Assembly (NCBI RefSeq): GCF_034058155.1
Contig: NZ_CP139148.1
Span: forward strand, 4,980,593 to 5,044,592
Direction of reading: 5' to 3'
DNA: 64,000 nucleotides
Source: Flavobacterium sp. KACC 22761
GTDB lineage: Bacteria; Bacteroidota; Bacteroidia; Flavobacteriales; Flavobacteriaceae
Shown here: positions 35,166-45,136 of the stretch, piece by piece
Position numbering within the stretch: position 1 is the stretch's first letter
How the letters are laid out: the number at the start of each line of letters is the position of its first letter
Notes under the pieces: generated by a model
Database searches by the model: none
What the model saw: the letters and a program-made list of their open reading frames with translations, nothing else
Told to the model about the DNA's origin: nothing
Translations under genes and position numbers: made by a program

Positions 35166-35939
35166 ATGAAAAATCCATTTCTCTTTATCTTTGCTACTAT
35201 TCTGTTTTCTAACACTATAAGCGCACAATTAAAATCCGTAAAATATGCTGACGGAAGCCAAGCATTAAACGGATTATCGATCAAACCTGCCAAAAAAAGC
35301 AGCAACAATCCAGGTATTTTGTTGCTTCCAGCATGGCTGGGAATCGATACTGCTTCTAAAAAATATGCTGAAGACTTATCAAAACTAGGTTATCATGTTT
35401 TTATCGCAGACATTTATGGCGAAGGCAACTATCCTAAAAATACTTCTGAAGCAGGAAAACAAGCAGGTTTTTATAAAACCAATTACGAGGCGTATCAAAA
35501 AAGAATCAACGTTGCCTTGCAGGAATTAATCAAATCTGGGGCAAATGCTGATAATATTGTAGTAATTGGTTATTGTTTTGGCGGAACAGGAGTTCTTGAA
35601 GCTGCACGCGGACATTTGAATGTAAAAGGAGTTGTTTCTTTTCACGGAGGCTTAGGCAAAGATGCCAAAAGACCTACAGAACCTATTACTGCTAAAGTTT
35701 TGGTTTGCCATGGCGCGGATGATCCATTTGTTCCAAAAGAAGAAATCACTGCTTTTCAACAAGAAATGCGTGATTCAAAAGCCGATTGGCAAATGATTTA
35801 TTATGCAAATTCTGTTCACTCATTTACAAATCCAGAAGCAGGAAATGACAATTCAAAAGGTGCAGCCTATAATGCTGTAGCCGCAAAAAGATCTTTTGAT
35901 CATTTGCTTCTTTTCTTGAATGAAGTCCTAAAAAAATAA
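35166..35939 (+). CDS. Dienelactone hydrolase-family protein, exported
   Basis: I use ATG 35166 (257 residues) since it gives a clean signal peptide (MKNPFLFIFATILFSNTISA). The alpha/beta-hydrolase core shows the nucleophile motif GYCFGGTG with Cys137, the acid in CHGADDPFVP and the His in NSVHSFTNPEAG. The Cys nucleophile is normal for dienelactone hydrolases. An earlier in-frame start at 35145 is unlikely. The natural substrate cannot be inferred from the neighbours. Confidence 0.85.
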   Translation: MKNPFLFIFATILFSNTISAQLKSVKYADGSQALNGLSIKPAKKSSNNPGILLLPAWLGIDTASKKYAEDLSKLGYHVFIADIYGEGNYPKNTSEAGKQAGFYKTNYEAYQKRINVALQELIKSGANADNIVVIGYCFGGTGVLEAARGHLNVKGVVSFHGGLGKDAKRPTEPITAKVLVCHGADDPFVPKEEITAFQQEMRDSKADWQMIYYANSVHSFTNPEAGNDNSKGAAYNAVAAKRSFDHLLLFLNEVLKK

Positions 35940-35982
35940 ATCTTTAACGAACCAAAAAACACCAAATCAACAACATTAACCA

Positions 35983-37011
35983 ATGTCACATAACAAAATT
36001 AGAGAAGACAAAACCTGCCTAAACTGCAGGCATGTAGTCGAGCAAAAGTTTTGTCCAAACTGCGGACAGGAAAACAGCGATACGCGCAAAACTTTCCATC
36101 ATCTATTCGTTCATTTTTTTGAAGATTTAACGCATTATGAAAATGCTTTTTGGAAAACGATTAAAAACTTACTTTTAAAGCCTTCCACTTTAACTAAGGA
36201 ATATCTTTCAGGAAAAAGATTGTCGTATTTAGCGCCAGTACGTCTTTATATTTTTATCAGTTTTATTACCTTTCTTTTAATTGCATTATTTCCAAATCAT
36301 GTCGGTGAAGAGCTTACGAAAAGTGACAAGGAAATCACATCCAATTTCGAAAATACAAATACAAAAGAAAAAGACGAAAAAGAAAAAGATGGGAAAGAAA
36401 AAAACTGGAAAGAAAAGTCCTATATCAAGTCAAAAACATTGGACAAGTCTTATTTTCAGTTGAAAACAATGAAAGAGATCGACTCCATTCAAAAATTTGG
36501 CAAAGAAAATGAAAAACTTTCTGATTTTGAATATTGGGTCTATGAAAAAGCGACACATGTCACCGAAAACAATACAAAGAAAGAAATTATAGAAAAATTC
36601 ATAGAATCTTTCATTCATAATATTCCGAAAATACTATTTATTATAATGCCATTTTTTGCCTTTTTCTTATGGATTTTTCATAGCAAAAAAAGATGGTATT
36701 ATTTTGATCACGGAATTTTCACGCTTCATTATTTTTCATTTTTGCTTTTGATATTCCTCATTTTATTTATTGTCAACAAAATAGCTGGAATATTTGAAGG
36801 AAATGGTCCAATTTCAGCTGTAGCAAACCTCATCAACTTTGTGGGAATTGTTTGGATGTGTTACTATTTTTATCCAGCTCATCACCGATTTTATGGAGAA
36901 AGCCGATTTGTTTCATTTGTTAAAAGTGCATTTCTTTTTGTTATAAATTCGCTTTTTATTCTATTTTTACTCATATTCTATGTTTTATACATATTCATTA
37001 ATTTACACTAA
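35983..37011 (+). CDS. DUF3667 membrane protein with N-terminal zinc-ribbon motif
   Basis: The 342-residue protein starts with a CLNCRHVVEQKFCPNCGQ four-Cys zinc ribbon. The DUF3667 region follows (FHHLFVHFFEDLTHYENAFW, then LLLKPSTLTKEYLSGKR), with about five membrane helices. Residues 120-145 are a low-complexity Lys/Glu stretch. DUF3667 proteins are common in Bacteroidetes, and no function is established. Confidence 0.85.
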   Translation: MSHNKIREDKTCLNCRHVVEQKFCPNCGQENSDTRKTFHHLFVHFFEDLTHYENAFWKTIKNLLLKPSTLTKEYLSGKRLSYLAPVRLYIFISFITFLLIALFPNHVGEELTKSDKEITSNFENTNTKEKDEKEKDGKEKNWKEKSYIKSKTLDKSYFQLKTMKEIDSIQKFGKENEKLSDFEYWVYEKATHVTENNTKKEIIEKFIESFIHNIPKILFIIMPFFAFFLWIFHSKKRWYYFDHGIFTLHYFSFLLLIFLILFIVNKIAGIFEGNGPISAVANLINFVGIVWMCYYFYPAHHRFYGESRFVSFVKSAFLFVINSLFILFLLIFYVLYIFINLH

Positions 37012-37017
37012 CCGAAA

Positions 37018-38034
37018 ATGAAAAAAATTGTAATTCTGTTATTAATTGCTTCGGCGTTTTCATGTAAAAATGCACAGTCAGTTGCTTCAAAAGACAACTC
37101 AGACCCAACAAAATACATGAATGCGATCACGGCAAAAGACTTAAAAAAAATGCTTTATGTTGTTGCCTCTGATGAAATGGAAGGTCGCGAAACTGGTTCG
37201 AAAGGACAAAAGAAAGCGGGGCTTTACATGATCGAGCAATACAAAAAAAATAAAATCTCGTTCCCGAAAGGAGCAACGGATTACTACCAGCATATTCCGG
37301 CATCATTTTTAAATGCAAGACGCAATGAAAATCTGCCAGATTCAGAAAACATCTGGGCATACATCGAAGGATCTGAAAAACCAGATGAAGTTTTGGTTAT
37401 TTCTGCTCATTATGACCACGTAGGAATTAAAGACGGAGAAGTGTACAACGGAGCGGACGATGATGGCTCAGGAACTGTTGCTGTTATGGAAATTGCAAAA
37501 GCTTTTGCTAAAGCTAAAAAAGAAGGACACGGACCAAAACGTTCTATTTTATTCCTTCACGTAACAGGTGAAGAGCACGGTTTACACGGATCTCGTTTCT
37601 ATTCTGAAAACCCATTATTCCCAATTGCCAATACCATTACAGACATCAACATTGATATGATTGGTCGTCGCGATGTTGAGCACACAAATACAAACAATTA
37701 TGTATATGTAATTGGAGCAGATAGATTATCAAGCGAATTGCACAATACTGTTGTGGCTCAAAATGACAAATATGTAAAAATGGACTTGGATTTCAAATTC
37801 AACGATCCTAAAGATCCGAATCATTTCTATGAGCGTTCTGACCACTACAACTTTGCAAAACACGGTATTCCATCTGTTTTCTTCTTCAACGGAGTTCACG
37901 CAGATTACCATGGAAAAGATGATACTCCAGAAAAAATCGAGTACGATGCTTTAGCAAAAAGAGCTCAATTGGCTTTCGTAGTTGCTTGGGATTTAGCAAA
38001 TAGAGAAAACAGACCGGTAGTTGATAAGAAATAA
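37018..38034 (+). CDS. M28-family zinc metallopeptidase, probable lipoprotein
   Basis: The 338-residue protein has a short signal with SAFSC at residues 13-17, a plausible lipidation site. The zinc-site motifs of M28 aminopeptidases are present: ISAHYDHVG, NGADDDGSG and VTGEEHGLHGSRFY. NIDMIGRRD and the C-terminal FNGVHADYHGKDDT complete the metal ligands. It starts six bases after the DUF3667 gene. It probably trims peptides in the periplasm or at the outer membrane. Confidence 0.9.
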   Translation: MKKIVILLLIASAFSCKNAQSVASKDNSDPTKYMNAITAKDLKKMLYVVASDEMEGRETGSKGQKKAGLYMIEQYKKNKISFPKGATDYYQHIPASFLNARRNENLPDSENIWAYIEGSEKPDEVLVISAHYDHVGIKDGEVYNGADDDGSGTVAVMEIAKAFAKAKKEGHGPKRSILFLHVTGEEHGLHGSRFYSENPLFPIANTITDINIDMIGRRDVEHTNTNNYVYVIGADRLSSELHNTVVAQNDKYVKMDLDFKFNDPKDPNHFYERSDHYNFAKHGIPSVFFFNGVHADYHGKDDTPEKIEYDALAKRAQLAFVVAWDLANRENRPVVDKK

Positions 38035-38035
38035 T

Positions 38036-38182
38036 CTAAGATGGTAAGGTTCTAAGATACTAAGATTCTGAGATAAAGAAAAAGGGATGAGTTTAAAAAC
38101 TCATCCCTTTTTTATTTCAATTAATTTCAAATCAAAGAAAAAAAACTTAGCCACTTAGAACCTTAGCATCTTAGCAACTTCA
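38036..38182. repeat. Octamer-register arrays flanking the M28/rho terminator
   Basis: NTAAG or CTGAG pentamers start at 38036, 38044, 38052, 38060 and 38068. On the other side CTTAG or CTT starts at 38146, 38154, 38162, 38170 and 38178. Each series keeps an exact 8-base step. The layout is the same as at 29693-29842, again between convergent genes. Confidence 0.85.
38081..38113. terminator. Terminator between convergent M28 peptidase and rho
   Basis: Arms AAAGGGATGAGTTT (38081-38094) and AAACTCATCCCTTT (38097-38110) pair perfectly, with a T-run on the plus strand and an A-run before the stem that serves the minus strand. Confidence 0.9.
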
Positions 38183-38183
38183 T

Positions 38184-40013
38184 TTAATCATTCATCGAAA
38201 TCAAAAACTCTTCGTTGTTTCTTGTTTTCTTGAAGCGATCGTTTACAAAATCCATAGATTCTACTGGGTTCATATCTGATAAGTATTTGCGCATGATCCA
38301 CATTCTTTGCAATGTCTTTTCGTCTAATAACAAGTCGTCACGACGTGTACTTGATGATGTAAGATCGATTGCAGGGAAAATACGTTTATTGGCTATCTTA
38401 CGATCTAATTGTAATTCCATATTACCCGTTCCTTTAAATTCTTCGAAGATTACCTCGTCCATTTTAGAACCTGTTTCAGTCAATGCCGTTGCAATGATAC
38501 TTAACGAACCTCCATTTTCAACATTTCTAGCCGCTCCAAAGAAACGTTTTGGCTTTTGCAATGCATTCGCATCGACACCACCACTTAATACTTTTCCAGA
38601 AGCCGGTTGCACTGTATTGTAAGCTCTCGCTAAACGTGTAATAGAATCTAAAAGAATCACAACATCATGGCCACATTCTACTAAACGTTTTGATTTTTCA
38701 AGAACGATATTAGCAATTTTCACGTGTTCTTGAGGCTCTCTATCAAAAGTAGAAGCGATAACTTCCCCACGAACACTTCTTTGCATATCAGTAACCTCTT
38801 CAGGACGCTCATCGATCAATAAAACAATTAGATAAACCTCCGGATGATTTGCCGCAATTGCGTTTGCAATATCTTTCAAAAGCATTGTTTTACCCGTTTT
38901 AGGTTGTGCAACGATCATTCCACGTTGTCCTTTTCCTATTGGAGAAAACAAATCGATAATACGCGTTGATATAGAACTGCCTTTTTCGGCTAATTTGAAT
39001 TTTTCAGAAGGAAAAACTGGTGTCAAGTGTTCAAAAGAAACTCTATCACGAACTACTTGCGGATCGTGACCATTAATTTTAAGTACACGAACTAAAGGGA
39101 AAAACTTCTCGCCTTCTTTAGGAGGACGAACCACTCCTTTTACTGTATCTCCGGTTTTTAAACCAAATAATCTGATTTGTGAAGTTGATAAATAAATATC
39201 ATCTGGAGAAGCTAAATAATTATAATCTGATGAACGTAAAAATCCGTAACCGTCTGGCATCATTTCAAGAACACCTTCACTTTCAATAATTCCGTCAAAC
39301 TCAAAGTCAGAATCTCTGAAGTTATTATTCTTTTTATTTTTATGATTTGGATTTTGATTTCCGTTGTTCCCATTTCCGTTGCCGTTTCCATTTTGGTTTG
39401 GATTCTGATTCGGATTTTGGTTAGGGTTTTGATTTTTATTTTGATTCGGATTTATCTTTTTTGGTTGAGGCGCAGTTTCTGTTTTTTCTGCTGCAACAGG
39501 AACTTCAGCACTTTCTTCGGCAACCACCTCTTTTTCAGCAGTTTTAACTGCTTCTTTTTCCTTTTGTAGCGCTACCTTTTTCTCGTATGCCGATTTATTA
39601 AATTTTACAATTTTTGGCTCCTTTTTCTCTGCAACAGGTTTTTCTTCATTGCTTTCCTGAACTTTGTCTGCTGTTTGATTCTTCGGAGCAGGCTGATTTT
39701 TTGGTTTTGCCGCTACAGGAGTTTCTTTTGTCTCTGTAGTTTCCTCCACTTTATCAAATTCTAAAACTGGAGCATTTTTGGGAGAGGTTGCTTTTTTAGT
39801 AGGAGTTATCCTTGCTCTTTTTGGTTTTTCATCTGCAGTTTCCTTTTCAGCCACAGGAGTTGCTGGCGGCGCTGTAGTCGCTTCTTGATGCGCTAAAATC
39901 TGAGTGATTAATGCTTCTTTTTTAACACCATTAAACTTTATAGTTTTAGCCAACTTAGCTATTTCTTGAAGCTCAGAAAGCTTCATTTCTTTTAATGCAG
40001 AAATATCAAACAT
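38184..40013 (-). CDS. rho: Transcription termination factor Rho
   Basis: The 609-residue protein has a Rho N-terminal SAP-like motif ([20 protein letters not shown]) and a long Glu/Lys/Pro-rich and Asn-rich insertion with NPNQ repeats near residues 195-225. The cold-shock-like RNA-binding domain ([20 protein letters not shown]) and the hexameric ATPase with Walker [14 protein letters not shown] follow. The insertion makes it longer than the 420-residue E. coli protein, as is usual in Bacteroidetes. It terminates transcription of untranslated RNA, which is relevant to any leader-based control in this genome. Confidence 0.96.
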   Translation of the reverse strand: MFDISALKEMKLSELQEIAKLAKTIKFNGVKKEALITQILAHQEATTAPPATPVAEKETADEKPKRARITPTKKATSPKNAPVLEFDKVEETTETKETPVAAKPKNQPAPKNQTADKVQESNEEKPVAEKKEPKIVKFNKSAYEKKVALQKEKEAVKTAEKEVVAEESAEVPVAAEKTETAPQPKKINPNQNKNQNPNQNPNQNPNQNGNGNGNGNNGNQNPNHKNKKNNNFRDSDFEFDGIIESEGVLEMMPDGYGFLRSSDYNYLASPDDIYLSTSQIRLFGLKTGDTVKGVVRPPKEGEKFFPLVRVLKINGHDPQVVRDRVSFEHLTPVFPSEKFKLAEKGSSISTRIIDLFSPIGKGQRGMIVAQPKTGKTMLLKDIANAIAANHPEVYLIVLLIDERPEEVTDMQRSVRGEVIASTFDREPQEHVKIANIVLEKSKRLVECGHDVVILLDSITRLARAYNTVQPASGKVLSGGVDANALQKPKRFFGAARNVENGGSLSIIATALTETGSKMDEVIFEEFKGTGNMELQLDRKIANKRIFPAIDLTSSSTRRDDLLLDEKTLQRMWIMRKYLSDMNPVESMDFVNDRFKKTRNNEEFLISMND

Positions 40014-40194
40014 GAATGTTCTATGAATTTAATTATTTTAAAGGAAATACTGTAAAAAGTAGGTAGACAAATTATTTCAATTGACCGCAGTATGAAGTGC
40101 TTACGGTATTTTGATGCAATAATACGAATAAATTTTAATCATACAATAGTATTTTAAAAAAAGAAAATATATTTTTGTAAAACAATTTCAAGTT

Positions 40195-40608
40195 ATGTTA
40201 CAACGAATTCAAACCGTATATTTAATTCTTACCTTTGTAATCACAGGGGTTTTAATGTTTTTTATACCGCTTTGGTCATCAAACGGCAAACCTTTCTTCT
40301 TTATGCAAGATCAGGTTTACATTGTATTATTAGGATTAAGCACAATGCTCACAATCATGAGTATCATATCATTTAAAAAGAGACAAAATCAGTTTGTGAT
40401 GAACAGACTGAACATAATATTAAATTTAATTTTATTAGGATTATTTGTATATCGATCACTAAATTTATCTGGAGGAACAGCTACAGCTGCTCCTGAGAAA
40501 GGTATTGGGATGTTTCTTCCAATTGTTGCTATCGTGTTATTAGTTTTAGCTAATAAGGCCATCAAAAAGGACGAAGATCTTGTAAAATCTGTAGATCGTT
40601 TGAGATAA
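40195..40608 (+). CDS. DUF4293 membrane protein
   Basis: This 137-residue protein has four predicted membrane helices (for example IQTVYLILTFVITGVLMFFI at the N-terminus). Family, length and position next to rho are common in Flavobacteria. No function is known. A T-rich box resembling TAnnTTTG lies about 30 bases before the ATG. Confidence 0.8.
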   Translation: MLQRIQTVYLILTFVITGVLMFFIPLWSSNGKPFFFMQDQVYIVLLGLSTMLTIMSIISFKKRQNQFVMNRLNIILNLILLGLFVYRSLNLSGGTATAAPEKGIGMFLPIVAIVLLVLANKAIKKDEDLVKSVDRLR

Positions 40609-40639
40609 ACCTATAAACTTAATTTTTTGTGCGAAGAAG

Positions 40640-40666
40640 AACCCGAATTTTATTCGGGTTTTTTTT
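40640..40666 (+). terminator. Intrinsic terminator after the DUF4293 gene
   Basis: Arms AACCCGAAT (40640-40648) and ATTCGGGTT (40652-40660) are followed by a run of T. Confidence 0.9.
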
Positions 40667-40754
40667 ATGCCTTATATTGTTATAAATCAGACTTAAAGTG
40701 TACATCCTAAAAGAAGTTTTCAAGGTAAATTTGCATTTTCAAATTCAAATTATC

Positions 40755-41417
40755 ATGAGACCCAAAATAAGGATTCATCTTGCCGATGATCATCAAGTAC
40801 TTATTGATGGCTTAACCAATTTACTTCAAACCGTAGAAAATTTCGAAGTTGTTGGTAGCTCTTTAGATGGAAGTACCGTTTATAATGACGTACTTCAAAA
40901 TAATGCAGAAATTTTGATTCTGGATATCAGCATGCCAGAAAAAGACGGCATCAAAGTTCTCCAAGAATTTCAGGAACAAAAAAGCCAATGCAAAATCATA
41001 ATTCTTTCTAGCTATGATGATTTAAAAATCATTAAAGAAATCATGAAACTAAACGCAAAAGGATATTTGACAAAAAAATGTGCAGGCGAAAATATCATCG
41101 AGGCAATTCATGCGGTTCATCAAGGTCAGGAGTATTTTAGTGATGCTGTGCGAGAAAAAATCTTCAACAGCTTTACACAAAACAATCCAAAACTAAACAA
41201 AAAGTCCCATGCCGAAAATCCGATTTTAAGTGCGCGAGAGATTGAAATAATCACTTTGATCTCACTTGAATACAGCGGAAAAGAAATAAGCGAAAAACTT
41301 TTCATCAGCATAAACACAGTCGAAACACATCGCAAAAACATTATGAAAAAGTTACAGATAAAAAATACTATTGGGCTGGTTAAATATGCCTTAAAACACA
41401 ATTTGATTAATCCGTGA
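40755..41417 (+). CDS. NarL/LuxR-type response regulator
   Basis: I start at ATG 40755 (220 residues), giving the receiver-domain start MRPKIRIHLADDHQVLIDGL. The phosphoacceptor is Asp57 in ILILDISMPEKDG. The C-terminal LuxR helix-turn-helix reads LSAREIEIITLISLEYSGKE and ends ETHRKNIMKKLQ. An upstream in-frame ATG at 40698 would add 19 unlikely residues. The partner kinase follows after 37 bases. Confidence 0.93.
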   Translation: MRPKIRIHLADDHQVLIDGLTNLLQTVENFEVVGSSLDGSTVYNDVLQNNAEILILDISMPEKDGIKVLQEFQEQKSQCKIIILSSYDDLKIIKEIMKLNAKGYLTKKCAGENIIEAIHAVHQGQEYFSDAVREKIFNSFTQNNPKLNKKSHAENPILSAREIEIITLISLEYSGKEISEKLFISINTVETHRKNIMKKLQIKNTIGLVKYALKHNLINP

Positions 41418-41454
41418 TTCTTTGAATGAAAAATCAGTTTTAACTATTTTTACT

Positions 41455-42366
41455 ATGCGTCTTTTAAAAATCGTAATCTTGCTTTTTTTTATTAATGTTT
41501 TTAATGGAAATCTTTATTGCCAACAAAGTGAATTTCCAAAAGAAAGCATTCCGCAATTACAGCCTTCAAACACAGATACTGCCGAATTACAAGAAATTGA
41601 ACAATTAAAAAACAAAAAAGTAGTAAGCTTGACTATTGTTCTAATTATCATCTTATTTTTTCTGTTTTACTTTTTTTATCAGAACAATAAATTGAAGCAA
41701 AAAATAAGACGAAAAGATATCAAGCAGAAAATTCTGCTTAATGTTATCAATTCAAGTATTGACAGCCAAGAAATTGAACGTAAAAAAATTGCTTCATTCC
41801 TGCATGATAATATTAATTCCTTATTGTCCTCTGCCGGATTGCACTTGAACACGTTTACTTCACAAAATAAAATTCAACCTGAAGAAATCAAGAAAGCAAA
41901 AGCAATTTTGACCGAAGCTCATGATCTTTTGCGCGACATATCACATGATCTTGTCCCTAGTCTTTTAGTCCGTTTTGGCTTAATTTATGCGCTGGAAGAT
42001 TTATGCGAAAGAAACTCAAACAGTACAATTGATTTTATCTTTTCAAGCAAGATTCCAACCAGCAAAAGATACCCGGAAAAATTTGAAATGAAAATTTATT
42101 TCATAGTTTCAGAACTCTTCAGCAACATTATAAAGCACAGCAATGCCACCAAAGCCGAAATATTTTTAAATGAAAATCAAAATAATTTCACCCTCAAAAT
42201 AAAAGACGACGGAATAGGTTTTAATGCAAAAAAAACAAACGGAACTGAAGGCTTTGGACTAAATCGAATAAGAGCTCGAGTCAAAAAATTCAAAGGAAAT
42301 TTTGAAGTTATTTCAAAAGCAAATCAAGGCACCACAATTAAAATAAAAATTCCGTTGCCGCATTAG
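41455..42366 (+). CDS. Sensor histidine kinase of the NarL-partner type
   Basis: From ATG 41455 the protein has 303 residues: a signal-like N-terminus, a short periplasmic stretch, one membrane helix (SLTIVLIIILFFLFYFF) and a HisKA_3 box with His117 in ASFLHDNINSLL. The ATPase part follows (SELFSNIIKHSNAT, then GFGLNRIRARVK). The very small extracytoplasmic part suggests that sensing depends on the membrane or a partner protein. Another in-frame start (TTG 41422) exists but is less likely. Confidence 0.9.
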   Translation: MRLLKIVILLFFINVFNGNLYCQQSEFPKESIPQLQPSNTDTAELQEIEQLKNKKVVSLTIVLIIILFFLFYFFYQNNKLKQKIRRKDIKQKILLNVINSSIDSQEIERKKIASFLHDNINSLLSSAGLHLNTFTSQNKIQPEEIKKAKAILTEAHDLLRDISHDLVPSLLVRFGLIYALEDLCERNSNSTIDFIFSSKIPTSKRYPEKFEMKIYFIVSELFSNIIKHSNATKAEIFLNENQNNFTLKIKDDGIGFNAKKTNGTEGFGLNRIRARVKKFKGNFEVISKANQGTTIKIKIPLPH

Positions 42367-42371
42367 AAACA

Positions 42372-42866
42372 TTATTTTTTGCCAATTTCAATAATCTCTA
42401 AATCTTTTATTTTATCATCATCAATCACAAATCGAAGCATTGTTCGCATTTGATGAAAACCGCTTTTCCCTGCCGCACCAGGATTCATGTGCAATAAATT
42501 ATTCTTTTTGTCAAACATGACTTTTAAAATATGTGAATGCCCACAAATAAATAATTTAGGCGGATTCAAAGCCATTTCTTCCCTAATATTCGGATTGTAT
42601 TTTCCGGGATAGCCTCCAATATGCGTAATCCAGACTGACACATTCTCGCACATAAATCTGTTGTTTAACGGAAACTCTAATCTTGCTTTTGCATCGTCAA
42701 TATTTCCGTAAACCGCTCGCAAGGGTTTTAGCTTTTTGATGGTATCTGTTACATTCAAATCTCCAATATCTCCAGCGTGCCAAACTTCATCGGCTTGTGC
42801 CACATATTTTAAAATTGTATCGTCAATATGGCTGTGAGTGTCTGAAAGGAGAAGGATTTTGGTCAT
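42372..42866 (-). CDS. YfcE/MJ0936-family metallophosphoesterase
   Basis: The 164-residue protein has the family motifs LLSDTHSHID, VWHAGDIGD, GNIDDA, CGHSH and NPGAAG. These bind two metal ions that hydrolyse phosphodiesters. The biological substrate is not evident. It converges with the histidine kinase gene, with only five bases between the stops. Confidence 0.9.
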   Translation of the reverse strand: MTKILLLSDTHSHIDDTILKYVAQADEVWHAGDIGDLNVTDTIKKLKPLRAVYGNIDDAKARLEFPLNNRFMCENVSVWITHIGGYPGKYNPNIREEMALNPPKLFICGHSHILKVMFDKKNNLLHMNPGAAGKSGFHQMRTMLRFVIDDDKIKDLEIIEIGKK

Positions 42867-42886
42867 TTTTTTAAGAGGGTGAGATT

Positions 42887-43222
42887 CTAAGTTGCTAAGA
42901 TACTAAGGATTTTTTTAAAGAGACAAAGAATCAAAGGTACAAAGTGACAAAGGTTTTTTTATACATATTTATTGTAGAGACGCACTGCAGTGCGTCTCCT
43001 TAAGATCCTAAGTTTTTCCTCAAATGCATTTAATACAGATTCATTGTAGAGGCACATTACAGTGTGTCTCAAATCTGATTTGGGAAAATAAAAAATCCGA
43101 TTTGCTTTCACAAATCGGATTTATATCCTGACAGGCTTTTAAAACCTGTTAGGTATTTTTTTATTATTAATTTCCTAGATTTTAATACCTAACAGGTCTT
43201 GAAGACCTGTTAGGAAACCTGA
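42887..43222. repeat. Composite intergenic repeats upstream of the phosphoesterase gene
   Basis: CTAAG occurs at 42887, 42895 and 42903, and (C/T)AAAG at 42916, 42924, 42932, 42940 and 42948, all in exact 8-base register. A palindrome GAGACGCACTGCAGTGCGTC follows at 42977. TTAAG and CTAAG lie at 43000 and 43008, a related palindrome at 43047-43070, and ACCTGTTAGG-type inverted repeats at 43144-43213. No gene is seen in this 365-base gap. Confidence 0.8.
43093..43122 (-). terminator. Terminator-like hairpin downstream of the flotillin gene
   Basis: Arms AAATCCGATTTG (43093-43104) and CAAATCGGATTT (43111-43122) pair perfectly. Read on the minus strand the stem is followed by a T-rich run, consistent with termination after the flotillin-like gene. 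Confidence 0.8.
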
Positions 43223-43231
43223 ATATTACAA

Positions 43232-45136
43232 CTATTTCTTAGCGTTTTTAGACTCTTTTGTATCCATCATTTCCATAAGTTTCATTCCCAACAATCCGCT
43301 TATAGATCCATCAGAACCCGAATTCCCTGAAATTAAAACATCTGGAATTACTTTGATGTTTCCTTTACCAATTTCTTCAGTTACTTTGTAACGAGTAAAG
43401 TTGTCTCCACCCATCGCACTAACTTGAAGTTGGTAAGCCTCTGCAGTTGATTTACCAATTGCCATAATTTTCTCAGCTTCGGCCAAACCGGTTTTCGAGA
43501 TTTTTTCCGCTTCAGCGCTAGCATTTAATCTTGTTGCTTCTGCCTGTGCTCCTGCTCTTGCTTTTGTTGCTTCGGCTTCTGCACTAGCACGCATTTTTGT
43601 AGCTTCAGCTTCGGCATTTACATTCAGTTTTAAACTGGTCGCGTCTCCTTCTGCTTTTTTTACCGTTGCATCAGCCGTTCTTTGCGCAATTTCAACACTT
43701 TGTGAAGCACGAACAATTTCTTTTTGCATGTCGGCAATAGCAGTTTCTTTTTCCATACCCTGACGCTGTTCCTGCGCCATTCTTTGCGTTTGATATGTTT
43801 TTTGCTCTTCCTCGGCCAATTTTCTGTCCGTTAAAGTTTTCATCAAAGAATCTGGAGGCACAATATCTCCAATCAAAGTATCAACCGCATTTACGTTATA
43901 TTCATCAAGAACTAACTTAATGTGATTTTTAGCCGATTCTTGACGTTCTTTTCTGGTTGTCAAGAACGAAATAACATCACTGTCTTGCGCCGAGTTTCTA
44001 AAATAGTTACCAATTGTTGGCTCCAAAACCTGCGAAACCAAGTTGTTCATGCTTCCAAAACGCGCAATAACTTTTGGCGCTTCCGCTGCTGGAACGTGAA
44101 TAATTTGCGCCACATCTAAATTAAATGGGAAACCGTCTTTTGAACGAACCGTGATTGTAGAAAGATTTTTATCTAAATCGTGTGATTCGCTTCGCGCATT
44201 TGCCCAGTTTAAAACCAAGTTTGTCGTTGGGACCGCTTCTAATTTAGTTGTGTATTTGTTCAAAGCATATTTTCCTGGTCCGAAAGGTTCCATCCAAACT
44301 CCTCTTTGTCCTTTTGAAACTATGTTTCCATGTTTGAAAGTATCTCCAGTAACATCTTGGCCATCTTCTCCAATATACGAAATCACAACACCAACATAAC
44401 CAATAGGCACATCAGTCATTGGATTTTGCTCAATTTGAACACCCCATGTATTAATATAATAAGAACCCGCCAGCATCACTTGAGGCTGCAAACCACGATT
44501 TCCGCCTTGTTCCAAAAACTTGTCAAAATCCTGGAAGTTGTTATGATCGTTTACAAACTTACCCGCAATTTGTCCTTGCGGAATTGGCTCTCCATCAAGC
44601 GCTGTAACAATACCAATCATATTTTCGAAAATCTTGATTTGCTCAGCAATTACAATCTCAAATAAAAACGTATTGATACGATACGATCCCGTTGTAATAA
44701 AAGCGGTTTGACGACCTTTTTGTCCACCGTTGTTCAAGAAAGCTGTAGCGTCCTGAAAATTGTCGCTTTCTACCCTTCTGGCCAAGATTCTTCCGGTCGG
44801 AATTTCTTTTCCATCTTTACTTAAAACCAATCCAATTTTTCCTTCTGGAATAATCGTAAATCCAGTCATATCTATTGAATATTGCCAGATCCACATTCCC
44901 CAATATAAACCTGGAGCAAGTGTTTGTGCCTGATAACCAGCCTCACCTTTTGTAGCAATAATACGGCCATCTGGCAAAGATTTGTCGGCACCAAACAAAA
45001 CGAATTTTTTGGTCACCAAACCAATTTTATCCTCAGGAACAATCACCATTCCGAAGAAAACACGCAAAATAAATTTGTAAAAAAGAAAGGCAAATAAAAT
45101 TAAAATTATCCACCAATAAGAAGTAATTTCATTCAT
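43232..45136 (-). CDS. Flotillin-like SPFH/band-7 membrane protein
   Basis: The 634-residue protein has one N-terminal membrane segment, repeated short GKIGLV-type modules in the first third and an SPFH domain in the middle. A long Ala/Glu-rich coiled coil follows (repeats of AEAEATKARA type). A final 60-residue globular tail contains FTRYKVTEEIGKGNIKVIPD. Proteins of this type organise membrane microdomains. Partners cannot be read from the neighbours. Confidence 0.87.
   Translation of the reverse strand: MNEITSYWWIILILFAFLFYKFILRVFFGMVIVPEDKIGLVTKKFVLFGADKSLPDGRIIATKGEAGYQAQTLAPGLYWGMWIWQYSIDMTGFTIIPEGKIGLVLSKDGKEIPTGRILARRVESDNFQDATAFLNNGGQKGRQTAFITTGSYRINTFLFEIVIAEQIKIFENMIGIVTALDGEPIPQGQIAGKFVNDHNNFQDFDKFLEQGGNRGLQPQVMLAGSYYINTWGVQIEQNPMTDVPIGYVGVVISYIGEDGQDVTGDTFKHGNIVSKGQRGVWMEPFGPGKYALNKYTTKLEAVPTTNLVLNWANARSESHDLDKNLSTITVRSKDGFPFNLDVAQIIHVPAAEAPKVIARFGSMNNLVSQVLEPTIGNYFRNSAQDSDVISFLTTRKERQESAKNHIKLVLDEYNVNAVDTLIGDIVPPDSLMKTLTDRKLAEEEQKTYQTQRMAQEQRQGMEKETAIADMQKEIVRASQSVEIAQRTADATVKKAEGDATSLKLNVNAEAEATKMRASAEAEATKARAGAQAEATRLNASAEAEKISKTGLAEAEKIMAIGKSTAEAYQLQVSAMGGDNFTRYKVTEEIGKGNIKVIPDVLISGNSGSDGSISGLLGMKLMEMMDTKESKNAKK

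Noticed and set aside
36361..36420. Frameshift or sequencing error in the DUF3667 gene
   Set aside because: The Lys/Glu-rich stretch is in frame and the membrane helices continue normally after it.
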